Shown: positions 17,614-28,394, counted from the first letter of the stretch. The stretch is 64,000 nucleotides of DNA from Actinomadura harenae (GCF_003696215.1 NZ_RFFG01000036.1:18228-82227); one strand, 5' to 3'. Notes: generated by a model from the sequence alone, not told the origin. Translations and numbers: made by a program.

Positions 17614-17822
17614 GGGCAGAGCCAGCCTTTCAACATGAGGTGACGTGCGGTGGCGGGGATTGAGGTCCCCGTGGTGCGTGCTGCGGCTGGCCGTCGTGCC
17701 CGTCTGGGGCGCGTCCCCGGGGCGGCTGAGCCCGTACGGGCGAGCGGCCTCCGCCTGCCGCAGATGAGAAACCCAGAAGCCGTTCACTCAGGGTTCCGGT
17801 GCGTCCACCGTAGGGGATCACC

Positions 17823-18824
17823 TCATCGCGGGGAGGCTGGTTGTGTGCGGACGGTGCAGGTGTCGCGGAGTGCGTCCAGACGGCGGCGAATCCAGCCGAA
17901 TTGCGCGTCGCCGATGATGGTCCGATGCGGTTCCGGCACTGGCGAGAAGCCGCCCAGGCCGGTGCTCCACTCGGTCAGGACCGGGCCGTCGGCAGTGATC
18001 AGCCAGTCGGTGTGCAGCAGCGGGCTGCGCAGGCTGTCGGCGACCTGTCGGGCGGCCGCGGCCAGTTCGCGCACCAAGGCGGGGTCGCCTGTGGTGCTGG
18101 TGCCGCCCTGGTGGGTGTTGGCGACCAGACCACCGCGGCGGTGCTGGGGGTACAGCACGTCCCCATCGGTGAGGAACAGGCGCAGGTCGCCGTCGTTGGG
18201 AAGGCACGGCTGGGCCACGTAGCCGATGCCGGTGGCGCCGATGACGTCGAGGGCGCCGGACAGTTCGGCTGGATCGGCGGCGCGGACGATGCCGTATCCC
18301 ATGCCGAGTCGGCGGGGCTTGAGGAGATAGGGGCCGTGGCCGAGGCAGGCGCGGATCTGCGGCAGCGCGCCGCGGGCGTGCCTGCCTGCGGGCAGGGCCA
18401 GCGTGGGGATGGCGGGAATGCCCAGGGCTTGGGCGTGGTGGGCGATGGACAGTTTGTCGGTGACCAGCTGGTGCGGCAGGTGGTCGGGGTGGTTGAGCAG
18501 CACCGCGCCGGGCGCGGCTGCGACGGTGGCGCGGATCGCGGCCAGGGCCTGGTCGGTCTGCGGGTCGTTGGAGAAGTCGTCGACCTGAACCCCGACCAGG
18601 GCGCTGCCGGGCTGCTCCAGCAGGTCGTGGCCGTCGACCCACAGGCGAGGCTGGCCGGTTGCGGCGGGGACGATGGCGCTGACGGGGATGATGCGCCAGG
18701 CCATCCCGGCGCGGGCGGCGGCCGCCGCGTGGACCTGGCCGGCCTGGTTCAGTGCTGCGGTGAGCGTCTCGGGCGGTAGGTCCTGGTCCCGGTAGACCAT
18801 GACGATCAGGTCAGGGGGTTGCAT
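17823..18824 (-). CDS. ATP-grasp ligase
   Basis: 333 aa from ATG 18824, with GAGAGGA upstream; it begins 16 bases after the amidotransferase stop. The fold is that of RimK/D-Ala-D-Ala-ligase-type ATP-grasp enzymes. The N-terminal domain has VMVYRDQDLPPETLTAALN. The central part has TDKLSIAHHAQALGIPAIPT, then the ATP-binding Lys in GPYLLKPRRLGMGYGIVRA, GYVAQPCL, LRLFLTDGDVLYPQHRRGG and the C-terminal acidic site LLHTDWLITADGPVLTEWST. Such enzymes activate a carboxylate as acyl phosphate and join it to an amine. In this operon it probably adds a building block to the NRPS-made dipeptide or to a precursor. Confidence 0.8.
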   Translation of the reverse strand: MQPPDLIVMVYRDQDLPPETLTAALNQAGQVHAAAAARAGMAWRIIPVSAIVPAATGQPRLWVDGHDLLEQPGSALVGVQVDDFSNDPQTDQALAAIRATVAAAPGAVLLNHPDHLPHQLVTDKLSIAHHAQALGIPAIPTLALPAGRHARGALPQIRACLGHGPYLLKPRRLGMGYGIVRAADPAELSGALDVIGATGIGYVAQPCLPNDGDLRLFLTDGDVLYPQHRRGGLVANTHQGGTSTTGDPALVRELAAAARQVADSLRSPLLHTDWLITADGPVLTEWSTGLGGFSPVPEPHRTIIGDAQFGWIRRRLDALRDTCTVRTQPASPR

Positions 18825-18840
18825 GGTCGGCGGTGTCCTC

Positions 18841-20688
18841 TCAGTTGATGGCCTGGCCAGGGAGCGGGCGAGGTCGGGGAGGGGCCGGTGGGCGGGTGAG
18901 GTGCAGGTGCCAGCGCCAGGTGCCGAGGATCTGGAACAGGGTGCTGGCCGGCAGTCGGTCCAGCTCGCTGGGGTTGGGGAGGGTGAACAGGTGCCCGATG
19001 AGTGGATCGGCGGCCAGGTCGCGGTGGTGGTCGCGGGCGAGGGCGGCCAGGCTCTGCTGCAAAGGGCGGGCTGCGGGATGCGGGAGGACCTGTTTGGGGC
19101 GGGTGATGACCGGCGCTGGCAGGAGCGGGGAGAAGGCGCGGCGCAGCAGCGCCTTGCCCTGTGCGCCACCGGGGGCGCTGTGCCCGGCGATGTGGATGCT
19201 CTGGGGGTGGCGTAGGCACCAGCCGACCAGCCGGTCATCCAAGTAGGGGAAACGGGCCTCGATTCCGGCGCGCATCGCCAGCCGGTCCTCGAAGCGCAGG
19301 ATGTGGGGGATCTGGGTGGCGGTCAGCAGATGCTGCGCCCGCTCCAGCGGGGTTGCGGGCATGCTCTGGTAGAGCTGGAGGAGGCGGGCGTGGACGCCTC
19401 CTCGGTCGGCGAGGACGTCGGGGGTGAGGGCGCGGGCCTGCCGGGAGGCGGGGAGCCCGGCGAAGGCGTCGGGGTGGAGGAGGTGCCGGAACCAGGGGCG
19501 TGTGAGGTAGCCGCTCATCAGCTCGTCGGTGCCCTGGCCGTTCAGGACGATCCGCAATCCGTGCCCGGCGGCGGCCTGGTAGGTGGCCAGGATGGCCGGG
19601 TGCCGTGGGTCATCGGGGAGGACGGCCGGGTCGAGGACGGCGTCGATGTCGTCGAGAGCGAGGGTGTCGGTTCGGGGCACCTGGTGAAGCGCGACCCGTG
19701 GCGCGAGCTGCTCGGCGACAGCGCGGGCGTGGGCCAGGTCGCTTCCGGGGCGAGCCGCATCACCGGGGTAGGCGAGGGTGAAGGTGTGCAGGGGCGCGGC
19801 CGGGCTGGCGCGGCGGGCGGCGATGACGGTCAGGACCGAGGAGTCCAGCCCGCCCGACAGCAGGACACCGGCGGGGACGTCGCCCATCAGCATCGCGGTG
19901 GTCGCGCGGATCACGTGGCTGCCGAGCCCTCCGGCTGCCCGGCCCCGCCTGGTCGACGGCGGCCCGGCGCCAGAACCGGTGTCGTGTCCGCTGTGGGGAG
20001 TGGGCGGCCGCCAGTAGGTGCGGCGGGCCGGGCGGCCGTCGGGGCCAATGCTGAGCAGGCTTCCCGGTGGTAGCGCGGTGACCGCCTCCACGGCCGTGGC
20101 CTGCGGGTCGGCGGCGAGGGCGGGCGAGGCCAGCAGTTGGGCGTGCAGGGCGGGCAGGTGCGGGCGGCGCGGTAGGTCGGGCAGCGTCAGCAACGCGTCG
20201 ACCTCGGACGCGAACGCGATTCCGCCGCCTGCGGGGGAGTACAGGTAGAGCGGTTTGTGGCCGAGCCGGTCGCGGGCCAGCGTCAACCGCTGCTGGTGGA
20301 CGTCCCACAGCGCGAAGGCGAACATGCCCTCCATCTGCTCCAGCGCGGCGGGCCCCCACTGCAGCCAGGCGGCCAGGACGACCTGGGTATCGCAGGAGGT
20401 GAGGGGCACCGTGGGAGACAGGCGGGCACGCAACGCGGCTTGGTTGTACAGCTCGCCGTTGTAGGTGATCGTCAGGTGCCGGTAGGTCATCGGCTGGTGG
20501 CCGCCGGGCGACAGATCGCAGATGGCCAGTCGTCGATGGCCGAGTGTGAGCGGACCGTCCTGCCAGATCCCCTGATCGTGCGGGCCACGGTGGACCATCG
20601 CAGCTGCCATGGCCGTGACAAGAACACGGTCGGGATCGCCTGCTGGTGTGGGTCTGGGCGGCCGGAGCAGGCCGGCGATGCCGCACAC
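18841..20688 (-). CDS. Asparagine-synthase-type glutamine amidotransferase
   Basis: 615 aa from GTG 20688, which makes Cys the second residue (VCGIAGLL): the N-terminal catalytic Cys of class II glutaminases. The glutaminase domain (about 1-205) shows MVHRGPHDQG, YNGELYN and FAFALWD. The synthetase domain has the PPi loop LLSGGLDSSVLTVIA (about residue 275) and NGQGTDELMSGY. It starts 2 bases after the NRPS stop, so it is translationally coupled to it. In natural-product clusters such enzymes amidate a carboxylate or close a ring (beta-lactam synthetase is a relative). The intact Cys favours true amidation with glutamine nitrogen. Confidence 0.9.
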   Translation of the reverse strand: MCGIAGLLRPPRPTPAGDPDRVLVTAMAAAMVHRGPHDQGIWQDGPLTLGHRRLAICDLSPGGHQPMTYRHLTITYNGELYNQAALRARLSPTVPLTSCDTQVVLAAWLQWGPAALEQMEGMFAFALWDVHQQRLTLARDRLGHKPLYLYSPAGGGIAFASEVDALLTLPDLPRRPHLPALHAQLLASPALAADPQATAVEAVTALPPGSLLSIGPDGRPARRTYWRPPTPHSGHDTGSGAGPPSTRRGRAAGGLGSHVIRATTAMLMGDVPAGVLLSGGLDSSVLTVIAARRASPAAPLHTFTLAYPGDAARPGSDLAHARAVAEQLAPRVALHQVPRTDTLALDDIDAVLDPAVLPDDPRHPAILATYQAAAGHGLRIVLNGQGTDELMSGYLTRPWFRHLLHPDAFAGLPASRQARALTPDVLADRGGVHARLLQLYQSMPATPLERAQHLLTATQIPHILRFEDRLAMRAGIEARFPYLDDRLVGWCLRHPQSIHIAGHSAPGGAQGKALLRRAFSPLLPAPVITRPKQVLPHPAARPLQQSLAALARDHHRDLAADPLIGHLFTLPNPSELDRLPASTLFQILGTWRWHLHLTRPPAPPRPRPLPGQAIN

Positions 20689-20690
20689 CG

Positions 20691-23600
20691 TCAGCTCCCT
20701 GTTTCGGCGGGGTGAGTGTCGGTGAGCAGGTCGATCACCGCAGGCGAGGTCAGCAGGGCACGGTGGTCGGTTGCGGGCACGGTGACCACGGTCGGTGGGG
20801 TACCGCTCAGCTGGTCCCACCCGCCCAGTTCGCCGGTGGGTGAGGCGATGACCAGGGTGGGAAGCACGCCGCAGGGTCGCCAGGCGGCCAGTGCCGCCGC
20901 TGAGCCGGCCAGCACCCGAACCCGCCACAGCAGCTCGTCGCGCGGCAGAGCTTGCTCTGCCGCGTCCGCGGCGTTCTCGCTGGTGGAGGCGAGCGCGGCG
21001 ATCTGCGCGGTGAGGTCGTCGAGAGCCGCAGTGTCCGCCGCCGTCACCAGAGTGTTCTCGAGAATTCGCCGCAGCAGATCTGGATCCTGTTCGGGGAGAA
21101 GACGCGTCAGGTGATGGGCGGTGACCAGGAGCGTCTGGCGGCGTCGCTCTGTTTCGGTGTCGTAGAGGTGGGGCGGGTCCAGCAGCGTGAGGTGGACGGT
21201 GTGACCGGCGGCCGTCAGGTCGCGGGCGGTCTGGAAGGCCACGGCGGCGCCGAACGACCAGCCTGCCAGGTGATAGGGCCCCGCCTGGCGGCCGGTGAGG
21301 GCGGCGGCGTGGACAGCGGCGAGTTCCTCGATCGACGCGTCGGCGGGCACGTCCGGGCGGGTGAGGCCGTAGCAGGCCCGATGCGAGCTGAGGCGGTTGG
21401 CGAGGCCGGCCAGGGGCGCCAGCGCATCTCCGAGCCCCGGGAGCAGGAACAGGGACTCTGCACGCGGCTGGTCGGGGGGTTCGGCGAGCGGAACACAGCG
21501 GGCCAGGTCCTCGATCATCTCGCTGATGGCGGCGACTGCGCCCTCGACCGCGCGGCACTCCAGTCGGCCGGGATCGAAGGAACACGACAACCTCAACAGC
21601 GGCCCCCGGTCCTCGCCGTCGGCGGCGGGCCGGTGGCGGCCGAGTGTGAGGTCCAGGCTGGTCGGTGGGGTGTTGGCGGGACCAATCCCCGAGTTCGGCG
21701 CGGGCCGGGGCGCCCCGATGGGCCCGGCCGGCTGGTTGGGGGAGGCCGTGGCGAGATAGTTGATGGTGACCTCGGGCAGCTCCAGGTCGGCGACCGCGAC
21801 CGCTGGCGAGTCCCCGGGCGAGACGGGCGGGCTGTAGCGGGCGGGTGCGAACGCCGCCCCGCCGCGTGGGACGTGGGCCAGGTGGGCGCGGATGGCGGCG
21901 GCCTCGCGCAACAGCGCGTCCGCGTCCACATGTGCGTCCGGGGGCGTGGTCGCCGCGTTCCCGGCGGATTGGGGGGCACCGAGCAGGACGGGGTGCAGGC
22001 AGGTGAACCAGCCGAGCAGGTCGCCACCGTGGTCGAGGTCGCTACGGCCATGTCCTTCCAGCATCGCGTACAAGCCGGTTCCCCGCCGGGTGAGGGCCGC
22101 CGTCGCGCGGGCGACGGCGGCCAGGAAGATCTCTTGGCCGCCGACACGGTGCAGTGCGGCCGACTCGAGGGTGAGCAGCCGGGTCGCCGTCGGCGACAAG
22201 ACGATCTGGAGATGGCGGCGATCGCCGAAGCAGCATCGCGGCGCAGTCGTGAGCGCCAGCCCCGGCTTGGGGGCGTCCGCCAGGTCCCGCCAGTAGCGCT
22301 CCTCATCTGCTGCTTGGTCGCCGGACGGTGCAGCGGCTGGTCCGGGCAGGGGTGGGGCGAGCCGCAGTGGCGCGGCGGCGCCAGCGCTGGTGAGGTCGGC
22401 GTAGCAGGCGGCGATGTCGCGGGCCAAGACGTCCCAGGAGACGGCGTCGACGATCAGATGGTGCAGCACCAGCAGCAACGTCCGCCTCCCCTCGGCGGCC
22501 CCGGTGGTGGCTGGGGCCGGGGCATGACCACGCGTACCGTGCTGCAGGAGCGCGGCTGCCAGCAGCCGCCCGTCGGTGATGGACAGGTTCGCTTGGAGTC
22601 GCGCCTGAGCGGCCCCGACCCCCTCGTCACCGTCCGGAGAGGCGGGTAGGTGGAGGGCGTCGATCGGGTGGACGGCCGGGGCCGCCAGGACGGCGTGCCA
22701 GCCGGACGGACCGGAGACAAAACACAGCCGGGTCGCCTCGTGGCGGGCCAGCGCCGCCCTGACGGCCGCGGCGAGCACGACCCCATCGGTGCCCGCCTGG
22801 ACGTCGAAGAGGCGGGCCTGCGCGAAATGGTCAGGATCGGCGAAGCGCTGGGCGAAGAACCACTGCTGGGCGCCCGTCAGCGCGACGGGCGTCCCGCCCG
22901 GCCGCGCCACCCGCTCGCCTGCCGGGGCCCCTTGGCCAGGTGAGGGCTGGGCCGCGATCCGGAGGGTGAGGAGGGCAGCCTGGTCGGCGAGTACCGGGTG
23001 GGTCAGGATGTCGGAGACCGACAGCGGAAGCCCGGCCGTCCGCGCAGCGCTGCTGAGCCGGATGGCGGTCAGCGAGTCGCCACCCGCGGCAAAGAAGTCG
23101 CCACCGCACCAACTCCCATCGCCGCCTGCCGCGAGGACGGGTATGGCGGCGCGCCACAACCCCCGCAGCCGGTCGGCCATCGCAGCTGCCGCCGGGTCCG
23201 CGGGACGGCGGCCGCCGGGCGCGCCCGGCCTGGCCTGGTGGGGGGCGGGTGCGGTGGCGAGTAGGGCCGTGACGGTGTCCCGGTCCACCTTCCCCGATGC
23301 CGTCAGCGGCAGCGCCGGAACCAGGCGCAGGCGGCTGGGGACCATAGGCGACGGCAGGCGCTGCGTGACCCACCTGCGCAGGTCATCACCCAGACCATCC
23401 TGATCGTGGTCTCCGCCCCCTCGCCCGCGGTCCCCTGGGGCCGCCTCCTGGCCGGCCGCAACGACGGCGCCGAGCTCGGTGACCCCACCTGCACCGGAGA
23501 AGGCGGTGACGTGAGCGCGGGCCACGAGCGGATGGGCGGCCAGGCAGCGGGCGACCTCGGCAGGATCGACGCGGTGGCCGCGGATCTTCACCTGGTCATC

Positions 23601-26600
23601 CATCCGGCCCAGGCATTCCAGCCGCCCGTCCGGGCCGACCCGTCCGACATCACCGGTCCGGTATAGGCGTATCCCCGCCAGCGGCCCCCGTGCGGGCACG
23701 GTGAACCGCTCTGCGGTCAGGTCCGGCTCGTCCAGATACCCGGGCGTCACTCCGCCGCCGGCGATGCACAGCTCGCCCCGCGCCCCCTGCGGGACGGGCT
23801 GAAGGTCGGCGTCCAGCACCGCCACCACGGTGCCGGGCACAGGCGTACCGATCGGCACCCGCCTGCCGGACGGCCGTCCGGAGGGTGGGTGCGACGGCGG
23901 GCGGTGCAGGATCGCGGCCGTCGCCCACACGGTGGTCTCGGTCGGTCCGTACTCGTTGCACAGGACGGCGCCGGGCAGCAGTTTGGTGTGGCGGGTGACA
24001 AGGTCGGGGGTGCAGGGTTCACCGCCGACCGCGACGACGCGCACCGGGGCGGGCCACGGCCCGGGCAGGGCCTGCAGGAACTGGCTGTAGTAGGAGGACA
24101 CGAAGTTCAGGCACGTCACCTGGTGCCGGTCGACCAGCTCGCGGACCAGCAGCGGGTCGGCGGCGTCGCCGGGCCGGTCCGGGAGGATCACGGTCCCGCC
24201 GGCCGTCAGCGTCCAGAAGATCATCGACGGGGCGACGTCGAACACCGTCGGAAGGGTGACCAGGGTTCGCGGCCGCGCGCCGCCGAGATGGCGTCCGAAG
24301 ACGGCGGTTCGGGCGGTCAGCGCGGTCACCGCGTTGCCGTGGCTGGCGACCACGCCCTTGGGGGTTCCGCCCGACCCGGAGGTGAACACCACGTAGGCGG
24401 GGGCCGCGGCACCGTGGACGGGGCGGCGTGCCCGTCCACCGGTCGGCAGCCTGTCGGCGTACAGGACCTCCACACCCAGCCCTTCCAGGCCGCTCGAGCC
24501 GGACCCGCCGCTGCTGCTGCTGTCAGCGAGGATGAGAGCCGGAGCGGCCAGCGCCAGAAGGTCGGCCAGACGTTGGTGCGGGTGAGCGAGGTCCAGGCAC
24601 AGGTAGGCGGCGCCCCTGCGGGTCACCGCCAGCAACGCGGCCACCAGCAACGGCGAGGGCGGGCAAGCCACCGCGACCCGGTCCCCGATGCCGATTCCGG
24701 CGTCCTCCAGGGCGACCTCGATATCGCACGCCAGTCGCTCCAGCTGCCGGAAGGTGAGGGTGGTTCCGGCGTGGATCACTGCGGGCTCGTCGGGGGTGGC
24801 GGCGATCGCGGCGGTCACCCCGCCCGGAAGCGTCCGCGGGCCGCGCTGCCCGGCCGCGCCCTTACGCCGGGCGGTCCGCAGATCGGCCAGGTGGGGATCG
24901 GCGGCGGTCCGGGCGGCCGTGCCGGTGGCATCGGCGGTGCTGAGCCGCCGGTCCCAGGAATCGGCGACGGCGCGCAGGCAGGCCATGAAGTCACGCAGAT
25001 GCGCCTGCGCGGTACCCGGCTCGTATAGGTCGCGGTTGTACTCCCACAGCACCTCCACCGCAGCGGAGTCGCCAGCCTCGGTGGCGGGACTCGGGACGCA
25101 CACGACGTTGATGTCGTTCTTGGCCGACCCGTTGTGCTCGATGCGGACGCGCCCCGTGACGCCCGCCGCCTGCAACAGGTGTGGGCGCGGGCTGTCGTGG
25201 AAGGCGAACATCAGCGAGAACCACGGCGTCCGAGACCCGTCGCGCCCGCCATCGCCCGTGCTCCCACGCCCCCGGCTGCCGCTGCCTGGGTGGCCGGGGC
25301 CGTCCGGCCCGGGGCGGGTGCCGGGGGTGCCGGTCACGGCGGCGAGGATGTCGGTGAACGGAAGCTCCTGGTGGTCGTGCAAGTCCAGGACCACCTGCTG
25401 GATCCGGGCGGCCAGCTCGCCCAGCGTCGGGTCGCCGTGAAGGCGGGCACGCAGCGGAACCGCGTTGACCAGCATGCCGAGCATCCGGGCCGCAGCTGGG
25501 TCGGCGCGGTTGGCCAGCGCGGTCCCGACCGTGAAGTCTTCGGCGCGGGTGTGGGCGTGCACCAGCGCGGTGAACGCGGTCATGAACATCGCGAAGCGGG
25601 TGACGCCGTGGGCGCGGCCCAGCTCGTCGAGGCGGGCCAGCACAGCCGGGTCGACCTGGCCGCGCAGCAGGCCGCCGCGGTGGCTCTGGCGCGGTGGCCG
25701 CTCGTGGTCGCCGTCGAAGGTGACGCCGATCGGGGACGCGCCCTCCAGCGCGGTCTGCCAGTACCGGCCGTGGCGGGCGTGATCAGCGGTGCTGCGCCAC
25801 CGGTGATACCAGGCGGCGTAGTCGCGGTACTGCGGCACCGGGCCGCGCAGCACCGGGTCCAAGTCGGGGCTGGCGCCCTGGACGAGCGCGTCGTAGGCGG
25901 CCATCAGCTCGGTGAGCAGGACCCCCACCGACCAGCCGTCGTGCGGCAGGTGGTGTTCCACCTGAACCAGCCGCCACCGTCGCGGTCCGAGGCGCAGCAG
26001 ATGCCAGCGGATCAGCGGCAGCCGCGTGACGTCGAAACGGTGTCGCGTCAGCTCGTCGACGATGTCAGCGGCCCTGCCCTCAAGCCAGTGGCCCTCGAGG
26101 TCGTGGCTCTCAATGTCGCGGCCGTCGCGGACGGTCAGGTCGGTGACCGGAAGGTCGACCGGCCACGGGGCGTGCACGCGCTGGACGGGCCCGCTCGGGC
26201 CGTCGTGCAGCGTGGTCCGCAGAATCTCGTGCCGCGCCACCAGCAGTGTCAGCGCGGCCTGCAGCGCCTCGACGTCCAGGACACCGTCCAGCAGCAGGCT
26301 AGATTGGGTCTGGTAGGCCAGCGAGTCCGGCGCGGCCTGCTCCAGCAGCCACAACTGCAGCTGCTGGCCGCTCAACGGCGCATCCTGCCGCTCCGTACCG
26401 GCCCCAGAAGCCGTCGCGGCGCCGCACACCAGCGGCGGCCGATCGGTATCGGCGGGCGGGGCGGTGGCCAGCAGCGCGCGGATCTGGGCGAGCGTGGTCG
26501 GCCCGGCCAGCCGACTGGGCGGAACCTGGACCCGGTAGTCGCTGGCCAGCAGCGCGGCGATCCGCACCAGCGCCAGGGAGTCCGCGCCGGCCGCAGGCAA

Positions 26601-28394
26601 CGGCACCTGTTCACCCAGCGTCGCCACGCACAGGATCTGGGCGACGGCCGCCGCCAAGTGATCGGCCTCCGTCTGCCCCCCGGCCTGCGCGGCCAGGCCA
26701 GGAGAACCAAACGGGTCCGGGAGGCGCGCCGTGTCGACCTTGCCGTTGAGCGTCACAGGCAGTGCGTCCACGACCATCAGGCGGGCGGGGACCTGACCGG
26801 GCGGAAGGTGCAAGGCACAGTGCGCCCGGATCCGCTCCGCCCACGCCCCTTCCGCGCCCGGCGGGTCCGGTGGGCCGGGTGGTCGCACGGGCTGGACGTA
26901 GGCGACCAGAACCGCTGGCACGTCCCGGGCCGGACGTACCGCGCTCACGTGGGCGGCGGCGATATCGGGATGGGTGAGCAGCACATCCTCGACGGCGGCG
27001 GGCTCGACGCGGACACCGCCGATCTTGACCTGGCGGTCCACGCGGCCGGCGAACACCCAGCCGGCTTCCGTGCGGCGGACCAGGTCCCCGGTCCGGTAGG
27101 CGCGCTCTCCCGTGGGCAGAGTGGTGAACGCGCGCCGGGTCGCGTCCCTCTGCCTCAGGTACCCCAGCGCGAGGTTCGCGCCGCTGATCAGCAGTTCCCC
27201 CGCGGCCGCGCCGCTGTTCGGCCGTCCGGCGGTGCCCCAGTCCTCGACCAGCCGCCCGCCGGGGTCTTCGGGATCTGCGACGTGGAAGCTGACGCCACTG
27301 ATCGGGGCGCCCAGCGTGACCGGCGCACGGTGCCTGGTCGACGCGTCGTAGACCAACGCGCTGCTGGCCCATACGGCGGCCTCGGTGGGCCCGTACTCGT
27401 TCCACAACGAGGCGTCCGGCAGCAGGGCGGCGTGCCGGTCGGCGACCGCCTCCCCCCACGCCTCACTGCCGATCATCACCTGCCGCAAGCACGACCCACC
27501 CGCGTGGGCGTTGCCGGAGGTGGTGCGGGTCGTGTCGGCGGCGGCGACCGCCAACAGCGTCGGGTACAGGCCCGCCGCGTACACCAGGTGCGTGATCCGC
27601 TCGGTGCGCAGCAGCCGCCAGGTGGCGGCGATGTCGGCCAGTGGCGGCCCGACGACCAGAGTGGCGCCCGACAGCAGCGACCACCACATCACCCCGACCG
27701 ACACATCGAACCCCGGCGAGTGCAGCAGCGGGATCCGCTCCGGATCGCCGTAGGCATCACTGCGCGCCCGCGTGGAGTTCAGCAGCGCGGCATGCGCGAC
27801 GACCACGCCCTTCGGCGTGCCGCTCGAACCGGAGGTGAAGATCACGTACGCGGGGGCGTCAGGCCGCGCGGTGGGGGCCTGTCTGTCACTGCTCGACGCG
27901 AACCGGCGGGGATCGATGGGGCGGGTCAGAAGGTCCCTCACGGAGACGGACGGCAAGCCGGGGACACGGTGGTCCTGCTCGGGCCCGGTCACGACCAGGT
28001 CAGGTTGCGCGGCCGCCAGCACCCGCGCAAGGTGGGCATCGGGCGCGGCCGGGGCCAACGGCAGATAGGCCGCCCCCGCCGACACCACGGCCGCGGCGGC
28101 CACCGCAAGGTCGGCTCCGGGCTCCATCAGCACCGCGACCACCGGCACCGGCAGCCTGTTCCGGCCGCGCCCGGCACCGGTGGCCGGGGCGGGAACCTGG
28201 GTGAGCGCGGCAGCCAGATCGGCCACCCGCCCGGACAGGGCGGCGTAGGTGAGGTCGGTTCCAGCGCGCAGGTCCCGCACCGCGACCCGGTCGGCGAACA
28301 TCTCGCACGACTTGGCCAGCGCCGCGGGCAGCGTCGGCTGATCCGCAGGCGTCGCCCGCTCGGTCACATCCCGCGCGGTGGGCTCCGGGTTCAT
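20691..28394 (-). CDS. Two-module nonribosomal peptide synthetase, A-PCP-C-A-PCP-E-TE
   Basis: 2567 aa. Approximate order: A1 20-560 (TSGSSGTPKGVVVAH, NEYGPTEAAVW, LNGKVD); PCP1 Ser near 605 (AGADSLALVRI); C near 670-1100 with HHLPHDG; A2 1190-1700 (TSGSGGTPKGVV, NEYGPTETTVW, SGKVD); PCP2 Ser near 1775 (AGGDSLTAIRL). An epimerisation domain 1835-2250 has HHLIVDAVSWD, EGHGRSD and EVTINYL. A thioesterase from 2315 has GWSFG and a late His in ATDHRALL. The chain starts at A1 without a loading C domain and should give a dipeptide with a D-configured second residue. By manual alignment to GrsA, the pocket residues are D-V-G-V-M-G-E-V-W-K (A1) and D-V-S-N-A-G-E-V-W-K (A2); I match neither to a known substrate. 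No MbtH-like gene was seen nearby. Confidence 0.95.
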   Translation of the reverse strand: MNPEPTARDVTERATPADQPTLPAALAKSCEMFADRVAVRDLRAGTDLTYAALSGRVADLAAALTQVPAPATGAGRGRNRLPVPVVAVLMEPGADLAVAAAAVVSAGAAYLPLAPAAPDAHLARVLAAAQPDLVVTGPEQDHRVPGLPSVSVRDLLTRPIDPRRFASSSDRQAPTARPDAPAYVIFTSGSSGTPKGVVVAHAALLNSTRARSDAYGDPERIPLLHSPGFDVSVGVMWWSLLSGATLVVGPPLADIAATWRLLRTERITHLVYAAGLYPTLLAVAAADTTRTTSGNAHAGGSCLRQVMIGSEAWGEAVADRHAALLPDASLWNEYGPTEAAVWASSALVYDASTRHRAPVTLGAPISGVSFHVADPEDPGGRLVEDWGTAGRPNSGAAAGELLISGANLALGYLRQRDATRRAFTTLPTGERAYRTGDLVRRTEAGWVFAGRVDRQVKIGGVRVEPAAVEDVLLTHPDIAAAHVSAVRPARDVPAVLVAYVQPVRPPGPPDPPGAEGAWAERIRAHCALHLPPGQVPARLMVVDALPVTLNGKVDTARLPDPFGSPGLAAQAGGQTEADHLAAAVAQILCVATLGEQVPLPAAGADSLALVRIAALLASDYRVQVPPSRLAGPTTLAQIRALLATAPPADTDRPPLVCGAATASGAGTERQDAPLSGQQLQLWLLEQAAPDSLAYQTQSSLLLDGVLDVEALQAALTLLVARHEILRTTLHDGPSGPVQRVHAPWPVDLPVTDLTVRDGRDIESHDLEGHWLEGRAADIVDELTRHRFDVTRLPLIRWHLLRLGPRRWRLVQVEHHLPHDGWSVGVLLTELMAAYDALVQGASPDLDPVLRGPVPQYRDYAAWYHRWRSTADHARHGRYWQTALEGASPIGVTFDGDHERPPRQSHRGGLLRGQVDPAVLARLDELGRAHGVTRFAMFMTAFTALVHAHTRAEDFTVGTALANRADPAAARMLGMLVNAVPLRARLHGDPTLGELAARIQQVVLDLHDHQELPFTDILAAVTGTPGTRPGPDGPGHPGSGSRGRGSTGDGGRDGSRTPWFSLMFAFHDSPRPHLLQAAGVTGRVRIEHNGSAKNDINVVCVPSPATEAGDSAAVEVLWEYNRDLYEPGTAQAHLRDFMACLRAVADSWDRRLSTADATGTAARTAADPHLADLRTARRKGAAGQRGPRTLPGGVTAAIAATPDEPAVIHAGTTLTFRQLERLACDIEVALEDAGIGIGDRVAVACPPSPLLVAALLAVTRRGAAYLCLDLAHPHQRLADLLALAAPALILADSSSSGGSGSSGLEGLGVEVLYADRLPTGGRARRPVHGAAAPAYVVFTSGSGGTPKGVVASHGNAVTALTARTAVFGRHLGGARPRTLVTLPTVFDVAPSMIFWTLTAGGTVILPDRPGDAADPLLVRELVDRHQVTCLNFVSSYYSQFLQALPGPWPAPVRVVAVGGEPCTPDLVTRHTKLLPGAVLCNEYGPTETTVWATAAILHRPPSHPPSGRPSGRRVPIGTPVPGTVVAVLDADLQPVPQGARGELCIAGGGVTPGYLDEPDLTAERFTVPARGPLAGIRLYRTGDVGRVGPDGRLECLGRMDDQVKIRGHRVDPAEVARCLAAHPLVARAHVTAFSGAGGVTELGAVVAAGQEAAPGDRGRGGGDHDQDGLGDDLRRWVTQRLPSPMVPSRLRLVPALPLTASGKVDRDTVTALLATAPAPHQARPGAPGGRRPADPAAAAMADRLRGLWRAAIPVLAAGGDGSWCGGDFFAAGGDSLTAIRLSSAARTAGLPLSVSDILTHPVLADQAALLTLRIAAQPSPGQGAPAGERVARPGGTPVALTGAQQWFFAQRFADPDHFAQARLFDVQAGTDGVVLAAAVRAALARHEATRLCFVSGPSGWHAVLAAPAVHPIDALHLPASPDGDEGVGAAQARLQANLSITDGRLLAAALLQHGTRGHAPAPATTGAAEGRRTLLLVLHHLIVDAVSWDVLARDIAACYADLTSAGAAAPLRLAPPLPGPAAAPSGDQAADEERYWRDLADAPKPGLALTTAPRCCFGDRRHLQIVLSPTATRLLTLESAALHRVGGQEIFLAAVARATAALTRRGTGLYAMLEGHGRSDLDHGGDLLGWFTCLHPVLLGAPQSAGNAATTPPDAHVDADALLREAAAIRAHLAHVPRGGAAFAPARYSPPVSPGDSPAVAVADLELPEVTINYLATASPNQPAGPIGAPRPAPNSGIGPANTPPTSLDLTLGRHRPAADGEDRGPLLRLSCSFDPGRLECRAVEGAVAAISEMIEDLARCVPLAEPPDQPRAESLFLLPGLGDALAPLAGLANRLSSHRACYGLTRPDVPADASIEELAAVHAAALTGRQAGPYHLAGWSFGAAVAFQTARDLTAAGHTVHLTLLDPPHLYDTETERRRQTLLVTAHHLTRLLPEQDPDLLRRILENTLVTAADTAALDDLTAQIAALASTSENAADAAEQALPRDELLWRVRVLAGSAAALAAWRPCGVLPTLVIASPTGELGGWDQLSGTPPTVVTVPATDHRALLTSPAVIDLLTDTHPAETGS